Notes: generated by a model from the letters alone, not told the origin. A stretch of DNA of 64,000 nucleotides from Dinoroseobacter sp049801095 (GCF_049801095.1 NZ_JBNAGH010000001.1:496001-560000); one strand, 5' to 3'; positions 51,271 through 60,200 are shown, numbered from the stretch's first letter. Program-made: numbers and translations.

Positions 51271-51539
51271 AGCGTGCCGTCCGGTGCCTCGATCACCGGA
51301 CGCTTCATAACAGTCGGATGCGCGGCGAGCAGATCAGCAGGATCGCTCTGCCGCGCAGCCTCATCCAGCCCCCGCCACGTGGTCGATCGCGTGTTGACGA
51401 GGGCCTCGCCAAACGCCTCGAGAAACCGCGCGATCTCTGCGGCACCCAGGGGGTTTGCCCGAATATCGTGCAACTCCGCCCCTAGCGCCCGCACAGCTTT
51501 TCGGCATGTGTCACAGCTTTTAATCCCATAAACCCGCAT
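51228..51539 (-). CDS. ArsC/Spx-like thioredoxin-fold protein (YffB type)
   Basis: 103 residues. Starts MRVYGIKSCDTCRKAVRAL with CxxC at Cys9-Cys12 and ends in PVIEAPDGTLYLGW. This matches the small ArsC/YffB group, whose members mostly are not arsenate reductases; glutathione-linked redox is possible. The 3' end overlaps that of the DoxX gene (51228-51270) on the opposite strand. Confidence 0.86.
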   Translation of the reverse strand: MRVYGIKSCDTCRKAVRALGAELHDIRANPLGAAEIARFLEAFGEALVNTRSTTWRGLDEAARQSDPADLLAAHPTVMKRPVIEAPDGTLYLGWGEAVKARLL

Positions 51540-51763
51540 CTGACCCTCCTATGGCGCGCCCCGCACAGAACCCCACGCAATTGTCAGGTTCAAGCCGAGA
51601 TTTTTTTTGACAACAGGCCGGACAGCGCCACCATCCTAACTGTGCAGCTTTCTTTACAGTGGAGAGCTTGTACGACGTAAGTCGGAACGCCATATCAGCG
51701 TTTCAGCCACCTGCGACCAGGCATCCTGGATGCCCGGCCACTACCGAAGAGGGAGACGCGGAC

Positions 51764-51973
51764 ATGCCAAGCGGCACCGTGAAATGGTTTAACACGACGA
51801 AAGGTTACGGCTTTATCGCTCCGGATGAGGGCGGCAAGGACGTGTTTGTACATATCTCAGCTGTTGAGCGCGCGGGCCTGACAGGTCTGGCGGACAACAC
51901 CAAGCTGGAATACGAATTGCGCGAAGGCCGCGACGGACGGGCATCTGCCACCGAATTGAAGGTGGTGGGCTAG
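51764..51973 (+). CDS. cspA: Cold shock protein
   Basis: 69 residues from the ATG at 51764 (MPSGTVKWFNTTKGYGFIA). RNA-binding motifs KGYGFIA (RNP1) and DVFVHIS (RNP2) are clear. The leader is about 150 nt long and includes a dyad GGCATCC-T-GGATGCC near 51720-51734, as expected for csp mRNAs whose translation depends on temperature. A TTGACA-like -35 element occurs at 51607 after a run of T, with no good -10, so the promoter remains tentative. Confidence 0.94.
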   Translation: MPSGTVKWFNTTKGYGFIAPDEGGKDVFVHISAVERAGLTGLADNTKLEYELREGRDGRASATELKVVG

Positions 51974-52010
51974 CGCCGCGCGTTCACCCCATCACGTCCA
52001 TGCATCGCAG

Positions 52011-52030
52011 CCGAAGCGTTCGCGCTTCGG
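52011..52030 (+). terminator. Hairpin after cspA
   Basis: CCGAAGCG-TTCG-CGCTTCGG, an eight-base stem with UUCG loop, located 38 bp after the stop. No T-run follows on the plus strand, so it may act as a stability element. Confidence 0.5.
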
Positions 52031-52095
52031 GACTGACCTACTGAGCGTTGCCCAAGTGCCGCCGCAGGACAGCGGCCCGGGCAAACCGCCCCCGC

Positions 52096-53016
52096 TCAGC
52101 CCCAGACCGCCTCGAACTCGCGCCATTCGCCTTTGCTCATGCCCGAGTTTTCCTGAGTGACGGTCTCCCCCGCCAGACGCCTCTTCAGACAGTCGACCCC
52201 GGTCGCGCTGAGCTGCACCGCGCCCATGCGATAATCCTCGAAGGCGCCATAGGCCGCGGGCACCCAGTCCTTCACCATCTCGCAGATCGCATCCGCATAG
52301 ACGCGGATCTCGTATTGCGCATGGGCATCCGCGCGCAGGCGCAGGAAGTGGAACAGGTTGTGCAGGTCGACCTTCCAATACCACTGGGTATAGACATTCG
52401 CAGGCAGGTTCATGCGCGCGAGCTCACGGGCCAGCCCCTGCTGACCCTCCTGGCTCAGCATTTCTTCGTAGTGGTCATAGGCCCGCATGCTGTCTTGCTT
52501 GAGAAGACGCAGGACCTGTTCCGCCTCTTCGCCCTGCAAGGTCGCGCCGCGGCCCTGGTTGTTGATCGTCGATTGGGCGGCAAGCTGCTCCGGCGCGGGG
52601 ATATAGAACTCGCGGTCGAGCACCGAGTAGCGCGCCGAATACTCGTTTACATTGGCCGTCCGGTGGCGGATCCACTGACGCGCCACGAAGACCGGTAGCT
52701 TCACATGGAGCTTGATCTCGCACATCTCGAAGGGCGTCGAGTGCCAGTGGCGCATCAGATAGCGGATCAGCCCGCTGTCGTCGCGCGCCTTCTTGGTGCC
52801 GGCGCCATAGCTGACCCGAGCGGCCTGCACGATCGCCGCATCGTCGCCCATATAATCCACGACCCGCACGAACCCATGGTCGAGCACCGGGCGCGGCGTA
52901 TAGAGGTGCGCCTCCATACCCGGGGAGACCGCACGCAGCGTCGGCTGCGGGTCCGCACGCAGGGCGGCGATTTCAGCTTCAGGGGTCATCGGGGTCTCGG
53001 ACTGGTCATTCATCAA
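52096..53016 (-). CDS. thyX: FAD-dependent thymidylate synthase
   Basis: 306 residues. ThyX methylates dUMP using methylene-THF, NADPH and FAD. The signature RHRTANVNEYSARY lies at 117-130, and NNQGRG, LNLFHFLRLR-like VDLHNLFHFLRLRADAHAQ near the active site. N-terminal 30 residues are a variable extension. Its presence suggests the organism depends on ThyX rather than ThyA, though no ThyA gene can be excluded outside the window. Confidence 0.95.
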   Translation of the reverse strand: MMNDQSETPMTPEAEIAALRADPQPTLRAVSPGMEAHLYTPRPVLDHGFVRVVDYMGDDAAIVQAARVSYGAGTKKARDDSGLIRYLMRHWHSTPFEMCEIKLHVKLPVFVARQWIRHRTANVNEYSARYSVLDREFYIPAPEQLAAQSTINNQGRGATLQGEEAEQVLRLLKQDSMRAYDHYEEMLSQEGQQGLARELARMNLPANVYTQWYWKVDLHNLFHFLRLRADAHAQYEIRVYADAICEMVKDWVPAAYGAFEDYRMGAVQLSATGVDCLKRRLAGETVTQENSGMSKGEWREFEAVWG

Positions 53017-53189
53017 ATACGCCTCTCCTGTGCAGGTCTCTACATTCGGTGGATTCGCACTGGCATTTCTACCATAAAATGTGTCTCCACGCGGATCGCA
53101 CCACAGAATCTTGTGGATAACCCGGCCTTCCCTTGCTGAAGCGCCCGCTCCGGCTAGGTCCTGAGACAGGACTGAGACGGAATTCTGAT

Positions 53190-53615
53190 ATGCTGAAATA
53201 CCTCCACACCATGGTGCGCGTGAAAGATCTGGAGGCGTCGATTGCCTTCTACAAGCTGCTGGGCCTTGAGGAAGTGCGCCGCCGCGACAGCGAAGGCGGG
53301 CGCTTCACGCTCGTGTTTCTCGCGGCCCCCGGTCAGGAAGACTGCAAGCTGGAACTGACCTATAACTGGGATGGGGATGAGGGGCTGCCCTCGGACAGTC
53401 GCCATTTCGGCCATCTTGCCTATCAGACCGACGATATCTACGGGCTCTGCCAGCATCTGATGGACAATGGGGTGACCATCAACCGTCCGCCGCGCTGTGG
53501 GCATATGGCCTTTGTGCGCTCACCGGACAACGTCTCGATTGAGCTCTTGCAGGCGGGCGATGACCTGCCCCCGGCGGAGCCTTGGGCGAGCATGCCCAAT
53601 ACGGGGCACTGGTAG
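53190..53615 (+). CDS. gloA: Glyoxalase I (lactoylglutathione lyase)-like
   Basis: 141 residues from the ATG at 53190 (MLKYLHTMVRVKDLEASIAFY). Features of the family: THMV-like HTMVRVKDLE, KLELTYNWD, GHLAYQTDDIYGLCQHL and the final VSIELLQ with the last Glu ligand. Converts the hemithioacetal of methylglyoxal and glutathione to S-lactoylglutathione. Start is clear, and the DUF1194 gene begins one base after its stop. Confidence 0.87.
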   Translation: MLKYLHTMVRVKDLEASIAFYKLLGLEEVRRRDSEGGRFTLVFLAAPGQEDCKLELTYNWDGDEGLPSDSRHFGHLAYQTDDIYGLCQHLMDNGVTINRPPRCGHMAFVRSPDNVSIELLQAGDDLPPAEPWASMPNTGHW

Positions 53616-53616
53616 G

Positions 53617-54357
53617 ATGCGCCCGGGGCTGCGCGCGCTCTGGGTTGGGGTGGTCGCCGCCGGGCTGGGGATGGCCAGCCTCGCCGAGGCGGGATGCCGT
53701 CAGGCCTTGGCGCTCGGGATGGATGTGTCCGCGTCGGTCGATGCGCGGGAATACGCGCTGCAGCGGGAGGGGCTGGCCAACGCGCTTCTCTCACCGCCCG
53801 TCGTCGATGCGTTCGAGACGATGCCCGAGATCCCCGTCGCTCTGATGATCTATGAATGGAGCGGGTTTCGCAGCCAGTCGGTCCTGCAACCCTGGATTAC
53901 GATCCGGTCCCGCGCTGATTTGATGGCTGTGGCCGCGCGGTTGCGGGAGGACAGCGATGGACGCTCGGGCAATGCGACGGCCCTCGGAGGCGCGGCCCTC
54001 TTTGCCGCGCGCGCCTTTGATCGGGGACCGGAGTGCTGGCGGCGGACGCTGGATCTGTCCGGGGATGGCAAGAACAACGATGGCCCCACACCGCTGATGC
54101 TGGCCGAAGATCCCCGGCTCGATGGGGTGACCATCAACGGGCTGGTGATTGGAGCGGATCCCGGAGCCCGCGTGGAGCAGAAGAACGCTCATATCGGGGA
54201 GCTTGTCGCCTATTTCCAGAAACACGTCATTCGCGGCGCCGGGGCCTTCATCGAAGTGGCCCTGGGGTTCGAAGGCTTCGAAGACGCCATGCGCCGCAAG
54301 CTTCTGAGAGAGATCCGGGTGCCGATGTTCTCGGCCCTCCATTACGGGGCACGCTGA
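53617..54357 (+). CDS. DUF1194 (von Willebrand A-like) exported protein
   Basis: 246 residues from the ATG at 53617. Signal peptide about 1-25 (MRPGLRALWVGVVAAGLG, ending AEA). DUF1194/vWA pattern: MIDAS motif LGMDVSASVD with D-x-S-x-S, SGDGKNNDGPTP later, and NGLVIGAD. Probably a secreted or periplasmic ligand-binding protein; family role unknown. One base after the glyoxalase stop, so the pair is co-transcribed. Confidence 0.84.
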   Translation: MRPGLRALWVGVVAAGLGMASLAEAGCRQALALGMDVSASVDAREYALQREGLANALLSPPVVDAFETMPEIPVALMIYEWSGFRSQSVLQPWITIRSRADLMAVAARLREDSDGRSGNATALGGAALFAARAFDRGPECWRRTLDLSGDGKNNDGPTPLMLAEDPRLDGVTINGLVIGADPGARVEQKNAHIGELVAYFQKHVIRGAGAFIEVALGFEGFEDAMRRKLLREIRVPMFSALHYGAR

Positions 54358-54427
54358 GGCCCGGAATGACAAACGCCGGCACCTTCTTGCGAAGATCCCG
54401 GCGGGTTAGCCCTCTGTCCAGATCGGC

Positions 54428-54925
54428 TCAGTAGATATAGCGGATCTGATCGGCCCAATAGCGTTCCATCCGGCGCAGGGAGGTGTTGATGTCTTCGAGG
54501 CTCTCGCGCCCCAGAACACCTTTCGCCTCCAGCCCCGTGGCGTGGCGGGCAAAGAGCTCTGATACGACGCGGCGCACATCCTGCCCCTGCTCGGTCAGAC
54601 GCACCCGTACGGAGCGGCGGTCGATCTCGCTGCGCTGATGGTGCATGAACCCCATCTCGACCAGCTTCTTGAGGTTGTAGGACACGTTCGAGCCCTGATA
54701 GTAGCCGCGCGACTTCAATTCGCCCGCAGTCACTTCGTTATCGCCGATATTGTACAACAACAGCGCTTGGACAGCGTTGATTTCCAACATGCCCACACGC
54801 TCGAACTCGTCCTTGATCACATCCAGAAGAAGCCTGTGCAGCCGTTCGACAAGCGCCAGACTTTCCAGGTAACCCGTCAGAACGCCGAGGTCCGGGGTGT
54901 CTTCCAGTCGCGCATGCAAGCTCAT
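54428..54925 (-). CDS. LdtR-like MarR family regulator
   Basis: 165 residues from the ATG at 54925, which has GGAG six bases upstream; a longer reading starts at a TTG. Winged helix: AVQALLLYNIGDNEVTAGEL, YYQGSNVSYNLKKLVEMGF and the wing RSEIDRRSVRVRLTEQG. Sequence resembles LdtR of Rhizobiales, which controls an L,D-transpeptidase and cell-wall stress genes. The target here is not in the window. Convergent with the DUF1194 gene and with about 60 bp between. Confidence 0.82.
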   Translation of the reverse strand: MSLHARLEDTPDLGVLTGYLESLALVERLHRLLLDVIKDEFERVGMLEINAVQALLLYNIGDNEVTAGELKSRGYYQGSNVSYNLKKLVEMGFMHHQRSEIDRRSVRVRLTEQGQDVRRVVSELFARHATGLEAKGVLGRESLEDINTSLRRMERYWADQIRYIY

Positions 54926-55046
54926 TTCTGTCTCCAAGTGTCATTTGGTGAGGTGACACTGAGAGAAATTCCCGAAGAAACGTTTAACGCTTCGCGGCAA
55001 AACGTCAGAAAATTTGCAACCTATCTAAGTCGTATCCGAAACAGAC

Positions 55047-55349
55047 CTAGCGCGGGCCAGTCTGTCCGAGCCGCGTGATCAGCGCTGCAAACTCCGCCGG
55101 TGGCGTGGCCTGACCCGAGACCCACTGATAGAGATCCTGATCGTTTTCCTTCAGGAGTGCGTCGAATTCCTCGACCTCCTCGGCGCTCATCTTGGCGAGG
55201 TTCTCATCGGCGTAAGGCCCCAGAATCAGGTCCATTTCCTTGATCCCCCGCCGCCAGGCGCGGATCTTGAGCCGCTTGAGACGGGCCTCCGGGGTCTCAT
55301 CCGGGGTCACGACGCCCATGGCCGCCTCGGTGATGCGGAACTCGGTCAC
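55047..55349 (-). CDS. sdhE: Succinate dehydrogenase assembly factor SdhE
   Basis: 100 residues from the GTG at 55349. The RGxxE motif is present as WRRGIKEMDLILG (residues about 32-44), the part that helps insert FAD into SdhA. C-terminal region rich in acidic residues (LAKMSAEEVEEFDALLKEND). The GTG overlaps the stop of the helix-turn-helix gene as GTGA. Confidence 0.9.
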   Translation of the reverse strand: MTEFRITEAAMGVVTPDETPEARLKRLKIRAWRRGIKEMDLILGPYADENLAKMSAEEVEEFDALLKENDQDLYQWVSGQATPPAEFAALITRLGQTGPR

Positions 55350-55738
55350 AGCAGGCCCTCCGTCGATTTGCGCAGCCGCTTTTCGAGCCGCGCCATGCGG
55401 CCACTCAGCTGGGTCATTTCGGTCTGAATCTGGCGCAGCTCGCTCAGGGCCACGCTCATGTCCTGGGGGATCTCGCCGCCAATCTCGGGGGCGTCGATTC
55501 CCTCCCCCTCCCCGGTCAGCAGCCAGCTGAGCGAGACATTGAGCAAGCCCGAGAGCATCTGGATCCGGTTCGCGCGGGGCTCGGAGAGGTCCTCTTCCCA
55601 GTCGCGCAGGGTCTTGACCTTGACCCCCAGTTTCTTGGCCAATTGTGGCTGTGTCAGACCCACAGCCTCCCGCGCGCCGGCGAGGCGATCCCCGAAGGTT
55701 GCGGTTGCCTCGGAATACCAATCCTGGTCGTCGGGCAT
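55346..55738 (-). CDS. Cro/C1-type helix-turn-helix regulator
   Basis: 130 residues. N-terminal HTH_3 domain: RLAGAREAVGLTQPQLAKKLGVKVKTLRDW is split by the recognition helices of the Cro/C1 type (LTQPQLAKKLGVKVKTLRDWE), followed by LSGLLNVSLSWLLTGEG. The rest is a coiled-coil-like helix (ALSELRQIQTEMTQLSGRM). In Rhodobacterales such a gene commonly precedes sdhE. Overlaps sdhE by 4 bp. Confidence 0.86.
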   Translation of the reverse strand: MPDDQDWYSEATATFGDRLAGAREAVGLTQPQLAKKLGVKVKTLRDWEEDLSEPRANRIQMLSGLLNVSLSWLLTGEGEGIDAPEIGGEIPQDMSVALSELRQIQTEMTQLSGRMARLEKRLRKSTEGLL

Positions 55739-55827
55739 GGAGCACCGTCCTTTGCGTTTCGGCTTGATCGCGGATGCGGCGAAGCCTAAGACATGGACCC
55801 GGGTTATGCAAACCGGAGTCCCCTGAA

Positions 55828-57030
55828 ATGTCCTTCCTTTCGACCACTCTCGCCCGTGTCAAACCGTCGCCGACGATTGCCGTCACGAACATGGCGAATG
55901 AGCTCAAAGCCGCAGGGCGGGACGTGATCGGCCTTGGGGCCGGTGAGCCGGATTTTGACACGCCACAAAACATCAAGGACGCCGGGAAAGCGGCGATTGA
56001 TGGCGGGAAAACGAAATACACCGCCGTGGACGGGATCCCCGAGCTGAAGAAGGCGATCGTGGCGAAGTTCAAGCGCGACAATGGGCTCGACTATGACACC
56101 ACGCAGGTGACCGTCGCCAATGGTGGCAAGCAGATCCTGATCAACGCGCTGATGGCGACCATGAACCCGGGCGATGAGGTGATCATCCCCGCGCCCTATT
56201 GGGTGAGCTATCCGGATATGGTGCTGCTGGCCGGTGGTGAGCCGGTGATTGCCGAGGCCTCGATCCAGACCGGCTTCAAGCTGACGGCGGATCAGCTTGA
56301 GGCGGCGATCACGCCCAAGACCAAGTGGTTTATCTTCAACTCGCCTTCGAACCCGACCGGCGCGGGTTACACCAAGGATGAGCTGAAGGAGCTGACCGAT
56401 GTCCTCATGCGGCATCCCCATGTCTGGGTGATGACCGACGATATGTATGAGCATCTGGTCTATGATGATTTCGAATTCTGCACGCCCGCGCAGGTGGAGC
56501 CCGGTCTCTATGATCGCACCCTGACCTGCAATGGTGTCTCCAAGGCCTATGCCATGACCGGCTGGCGGATCGGCTATGCGGCAGGTCCGAAAGAGCTGAT
56601 CGGCGCCATGCGCAAGATCCAGTCGCAATCCACTTCCAACCCCTGCTCGGTGAGCCAGTGGGCCGCGGTCGAAGCGCTGGATGGGACGCAGGACTACATC
56701 CCCGAGAACAACAAGACGTTCCAGCGTCGCCGCGATCTGGTGGTGGACATGCTGAACGCCGCCGAGGGCATCTCCTGCCCGACACCGGAAGGCGCGTTCT
56801 ATGTCTATCCGTCCATCGCGGGCTGCATCGGCAAAACCTCCGAGGGCGGTACCAAGATCGAGAATGACGAGGCCTTCGCCACGGCGCTGCTCGAAGAAAA
56901 AGGTGTCGCCGTGGTCTTTGGTGCGGCCTTCGGGCTCAGCCCCAACTTCCGGGTGAGCTATGCGACCTCGGATGAGGCGCTGACCGAAGCCTGCAGCCGT
57001 ATCCAGGCCTTCTGCGCGGGCCTGAGCTGA
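55828..57030 (+). CDS. aatA: Aspartate aminotransferase
   Basis: 400 residues from the ATG at 55828. Class I PLP aminotransferase: VIGLGAGEPDFDTPQNI, PAPYWVSYPDMVLLAGG, FNSPSNPTGAGYT, and the PLP-lysine TLTCNGVSKAYAMTGWRIGY. Interconverts aspartate and oxaloacetate with 2-oxoglutarate; some relatives also take prephenate. Stop is 9 bp before the next gene, which is probably co-transcribed. Confidence 0.94.
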   Translation: MSFLSTTLARVKPSPTIAVTNMANELKAAGRDVIGLGAGEPDFDTPQNIKDAGKAAIDGGKTKYTAVDGIPELKKAIVAKFKRDNGLDYDTTQVTVANGGKQILINALMATMNPGDEVIIPAPYWVSYPDMVLLAGGEPVIAEASIQTGFKLTADQLEAAITPKTKWFIFNSPSNPTGAGYTKDELKELTDVLMRHPHVWVMTDDMYEHLVYDDFEFCTPAQVEPGLYDRTLTCNGVSKAYAMTGWRIGYAAGPKELIGAMRKIQSQSTSNPCSVSQWAAVEALDGTQDYIPENNKTFQRRRDLVVDMLNAAEGISCPTPEGAFYVYPSIAGCIGKTSEGGTKIENDEAFATALLEEKGVAVVFGAAFGLSPNFRVSYATSDEALTEACSRIQAFCAGLS

Positions 57031-57039
57031 GGCCAGGCG

Positions 57040-57465
57040 GTGAGCATCACGCTGCCGGAGCTGTTCTTTCGCGTCAAAGAGAATGGCGCGCTGGTGTTTC
57101 GGGTCACGACCGAAACCCGCCAGAACCGGCTGGACATGACCCCGATTGCGTCGCTGAACCTGCGCAACGGGGACATCAAGCCACAAGGGCAGCGCGAGAT
57201 CACCGAAGCCGAGCACGCGGCGATCGAAGACTGGATCGCCGCGCGCCGCGAAACCCTTGAGGCGCGGCATCTGGATGATGTGCACCGGACGGTGGATTTC
57301 CTGAACCTGACCGCGCAATGGGTGCAATCCAAGGCAACGCCAGAGCAGCTTGAGGAGGTGACCGACACGCTCCTCCTGACCATGCATGACCTGCGCTCGA
57401 TCCTCGTGCGCAAGAAGGCCGATCGGGTGATGGACGCCGCCCGGGCCGAGAAGGACCCTTCCTAG
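57040..57465 (+). CDS. Conserved hypothetical protein
   Basis: 141 residues from a GTG at 57040. Begins with a beta-rich part (LFFRVKENGALVFRVTTE) and continues as helices (HAAIEDWIAARRETLEARHLDD, EEVTDTLLLTMHDLRS). No signal peptide, membrane helix or catalytic motif. I do not recognise the family. Follows the aminotransferase by 9 bp and overlaps the converging transporter by 4 bp. Confidence 0.78.
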   Translation: MSITLPELFFRVKENGALVFRVTTETRQNRLDMTPIASLNLRNGDIKPQGQREITEAEHAAIEDWIAARRETLEARHLDDVHRTVDFLNLTAQWVQSKATPEQLEEVTDTLLLTMHDLRSILVRKKADRVMDAARAEKDPS

Positions 57466-58367
57466 GCGCGGCGGCGGGATGTCGTCAGCCAGACGGATCC
57501 GATGATCACCATCAGGGCGCCCCATTGCAGCGGCGCGAGCCGCTCCCCCAGCAGCCCCACCCCAAGCAGCGCGCCTCCCACGGGCACGGCGAAATTCACT
57601 TGCGACATGCGCGTCGCGCCAAGCCGGGGCACAAGATAGAAATAGACAAGGTTCGCCGCCGCGGTGGAGACCAGCCCGAGATAGAGCACAGCGCCAAGCG
57701 CCACCGGCGTCAGATCCCCGCCCCCCGGCCGCACGCCACTGAGCAGCACCGCCAGCAGCAGCATCCCAGTGCCGACCAGCGCGGATCCCGCCGCCATTTC
57801 CATCGGCGGGCGCCGTACCCAACGGCGGATATAGACGGTGGAGAGCGCATAGCAGAGCGTCGCGCCAAGAATCGCCCCTTGTCCGGCAAACTGTGCACCC
57901 AGCCCCGACAGCGCATCGGGCCCCGCCAGCAGGATGACCCCGAACAGCGCCCCGCCGAGCCCAACGACCACGCGCCCGCTCAACCGCTCATCCGGCAGCG
58001 CCATGGCCGCGAGCAGCGCCGTCGCCACGGGTGACACCCCCATGAGGATCGCCGCGAGCGCGCTGTCCACCACCGTTTCGCCATAGGTGATCAACAGGAA
58101 GGGGACGACGCTGCCCAAAAGCCCCGTGATGCCATAGGACAGCCAATCCGCCGGGTGCCTGGACAGGCTATGGCCCAGGGCAAAGAAGATCCCGGTGAGC
58201 GCCAGCATCCCCACCACCATCCGCCCGGCCACCAGCAGCATCGGATCGAGTGTCGCCACCCCGAGCTTGATGACCACATAGGAGGAGCTCCACGCCCCAG
58301 CGAGCGCCAGCCAGAGGCAGAGATCACGCAGAGAGGCGCGCGGCAGGGGCGGACTGGGGCTTGTCAT
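57462..58367 (-). CDS. EamA-family (DMT) transporter
   Basis: 301 residues from the ATG at 58367; ten predicted helices with two EamA repeats (LALAGAWSSSYVVIKLG and LGATLCYALSTVYIRRW). The substrate is unknown. It diverges from an HxlR regulator gene and shares an intergenic region with two palindromes, so the regulator probably controls it. Confidence 0.88.
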   Translation of the reverse strand: MTSPSPPLPRASLRDLCLWLALAGAWSSSYVVIKLGVATLDPMLLVAGRMVVGMLALTGIFFALGHSLSRHPADWLSYGITGLLGSVVPFLLITYGETVVDSALAAILMGVSPVATALLAAMALPDERLSGRVVVGLGGALFGVILLAGPDALSGLGAQFAGQGAILGATLCYALSTVYIRRWVRRPPMEMAAGSALVGTGMLLLAVLLSGVRPGGGDLTPVALGAVLYLGLVSTAAANLVYFYLVPRLGATRMSQVNFAVPVGGALLGVGLLGERLAPLQWGALMVIIGSVWLTTSRRRA

Positions 58368-58384
58368 CGGGGGGTGCTCATGGA

Positions 58385-58427
58385 ATGCTACATTATGTGT
58401 AGCATAGAGCGCTACTAAATGAGTAGC
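58385..58427. promoter_or_regulatory. Twin dyads between transporter and HxlR genes
   Basis: ATGCTACA-TTATG-TGTAGCAT (58385-58405) and GCTACT-AAATG-AGTAGC (58411-58427) share the core GCTAC-N7-GTAGC, with centres 24 bp apart. The second covers the HxlR start codon, the first lies in the promoter area between the divergent genes. Typical of autoregulation by a dimeric winged-helix protein. Confidence 0.75.
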
Positions 58428-58790
58428 AACACCAAACCCACCCCGCCCGAGGCCCTCTTGCCGCGCCCCGGAACCCCCGTGCGTGGCTCGACCAGCGGAC
58501 AGCCGATCATGGTGCTCTTTGATCTTCTGGGGCGCCGCTGGGCCATGGGGATCCTGTGGAACCTCTCGGAGACCAACCGCACCTTTCGCGATCTGCAAGC
58601 GCGCTGCGGCTCGGCCTCCCCCACGGTGCTGAACACCCGGCTCAAGGAGCTCCGCGCCGCAGGCCTGGTCGAGAAAGCCCCCGATGGCTACGCGCTCACA
58701 GCCGATGGGCGCGCCCTGTTTCAGGTGCTGGAGCCGCTGGGAGATTGGGCCATGGACTGGGCCCCGCGCATGGGCGCGCCCGAGGGCTGA
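58419..58790 (+). CDS. HxlR-type transcription regulator
   Basis: 123 residues. Winged helix of the HxlR group: IMVLFDLLGRRWAMGILWNLSE, TFRDLQARCGSASPTVLNTRLKELR split over two helices, and the wing EKAPDGYALTADGRALF. Divergent from the EamA transporter at 57462; palindromes overlap its start. HxlR regulators typically sense aldehydes or oxidants and control an adjacent gene. Confidence 0.9.
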   Translation: MSSNTKPTPPEALLPRPGTPVRGSTSGQPIMVLFDLLGRRWAMGILWNLSETNRTFRDLQARCGSASPTVLNTRLKELRAAGLVEKAPDGYALTADGRALFQVLEPLGDWAMDWAPRMGAPEG

Positions 58791-58808
58791 GCCCCCGGAC
58801 CGACGCGG

Positions 58809-59177
58809 TCAGGCCCAGCGCCGGATGGCGGCTTCGGAATCCGTGGGACCGGTGTTGAACGCGATCTTTGCGCCCGGCGCTGCGGCATGGACGAGATTGA
58901 CCAGCTTTTCGAAGACCAGGAAGTGGTCGTCATCCTTGCGCACCCCTGCGCCGATCAGCACGACATCATAGGAGGTCTGGGCCAAAGCCTCCGCGAGCTG
59001 ATCCATCGCTGTCTCGCCATCCCGGATGAAGCCGATCTCCGCCGCGTAGCCCGCCGCGTTGAGCGCCGCTTCATCCGACCGGAGCGCGCCTTCGAGCCGC
59101 TCCGGCGTCAGCCCCGGGTATTTCGCGTAGTCCACAACACTCGGGTGCCAGCCCACCATCAGAACCTTCTTGGTCAT
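58809..59177 (-). CDS. Conserved hypothetical protein, Rossmann-like
   Basis: 122 residues from the ATG at 59177. The N-terminus KVLMVGWHPSVVDYAKYPG and the strand DVVLIGAGVRKDDDHFLVFE suggest a nucleotide- or cofactor-binding fold without a standard GxGxxG. FNTGPTDSEAAIRRW ends the protein. I do not know the function; the family is widespread in soil bacteria. Converges on the HxlR gene. Confidence 0.8.
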   Translation of the reverse strand: MTKKVLMVGWHPSVVDYAKYPGLTPERLEGALRSDEAALNAAGYAAEIGFIRDGETAMDQLAEALAQTSYDVVLIGAGVRKDDDHFLVFEKLVNLVHAAAPGAKIAFNTGPTDSEAAIRRWA

Positions 59178-59597
59178 CTCGATCTCCTTCTGCGGGCATG
59201 GCTCCGGCGCAAGGACGCGGCCCCTGCCCCGCCCAACACATGCCAGCCCTGCCCTGCAATTTAGATTACACGTAAACTAATAGCCAAATTATTTTACATA
59301 GCAACTACTTTTTGCGAGTCGGTATTCCAAGGGGCCTGTGCTCGGAAAATCGGACTGAGTCGGAGGGGGAGCGCAGCGCGCCATAAGCCGTTCCGCCCAA
59401 AAGCCTCCGCTGTTAACCAGGAACGCTGTGTGACCCCGCTTTAGCCAGAAACAATCTCGTCAAACGCCCGAGGACTGCACCGGAAATGTGATCCAGTTAA
59501 CCGTCACCAAAGTTCGTTTTTGAATAAAATATGCTTCGTGTCAGCGATATGAGAGACTGCTGACATCTCTAGTGTTCCTTGAGTAACGAGGTAAGTT
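59178..59597. other. Intergenic region before the VPLPA-CTERM gene
   Basis: About 420 bp with an AT-rich stretch near 59260-59320 and a dyad GTCAGC (59540-59545)/GCTGAC (59559-59564) about 35 bp before the next start. No gene is visible. It separates a minus- from a plus-strand gene and should hold the promoters of both. Confidence 0.45.
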
Positions 59598-60200
59598 ATG
59601 AAGACGACGTACGGCGCAATTGCGCTGGTTGGCGCTGTGTTGGCTGGGTCCACCGCATCCGCCGCAACCGTAACCGAAGGCCCGGGTGGCTTCGACAACG
59701 GCTATGCAACCACAATCACCTATGATGATGCTGCGGCACGCGGCACGTTGAATGGCCGGGACAACGCCCTGAACGCTCTGGGCGCCGTGGATGGCCAGTT
59801 CTTTGAAATCGGCCTGGGCAGCACGGTCGATCTCACATTCGGGGCCCGGTTCCTGGATGGGGGCACGGTGGTCGAAGTGACCTTCGGCGACCCGGCCAAC
59901 CACCCGGAATCTGTTGAAATCTTCGCCGGCATCGCCGGAGATGCGAGCTCCTTTGTGGCCATCGATCAGGTGTCGATCAGCAATGCGGACGCGCAAGGCC
60001 CTGTCGGGGTGAGCTTCACCTTCGCGGGCGGCCCCTACAACACCCTTCGGTTCACGGACACCACCGTGACCAACCTGGCAACCGGTGGTTTCGATATCGA
60101 CTCCGTCCGGGTCTCTCCGGTGCCGCTGCCGGCAGGTCTGCTCCTGCTGGGTACGGCCATGGCCGGTCTGGGTGCTGTGCGTCGTCGCAAGACGGCCTGA
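59598..60200 (+). CDS. VPLPA-CTERM sorting-domain protein
   Basis: 200 residues. Signal peptide about 1-23 (KTTYGAIALVGAVLAGS, ending ASAA). Middle part is beta-rich (VDLTFGARFLDGGTVVEV, LRFTDTTVTNLATGGFD) and has no cysteine. The C-terminus VPLPAGLLLLGTAMAGLGAV then RRRK is the VPLPA-CTERM signal, recognised by an exosortase that anchors or releases surface proteins. No exosortase gene is in this window. A terminator follows. Confidence 0.88.
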   Translation: MKTTYGAIALVGAVLAGSTASAATVTEGPGGFDNGYATTITYDDAAARGTLNGRDNALNALGAVDGQFFEIGLGSTVDLTFGARFLDGGTVVEVTFGDPANHPESVEIFAGIAGDASSFVAIDQVSISNADAQGPVGVSFTFAGGPYNTLRFTDTTVTNLATGGFDIDSVRVSPVPLPAGLLLLGTAMAGLGAVRRRKTA

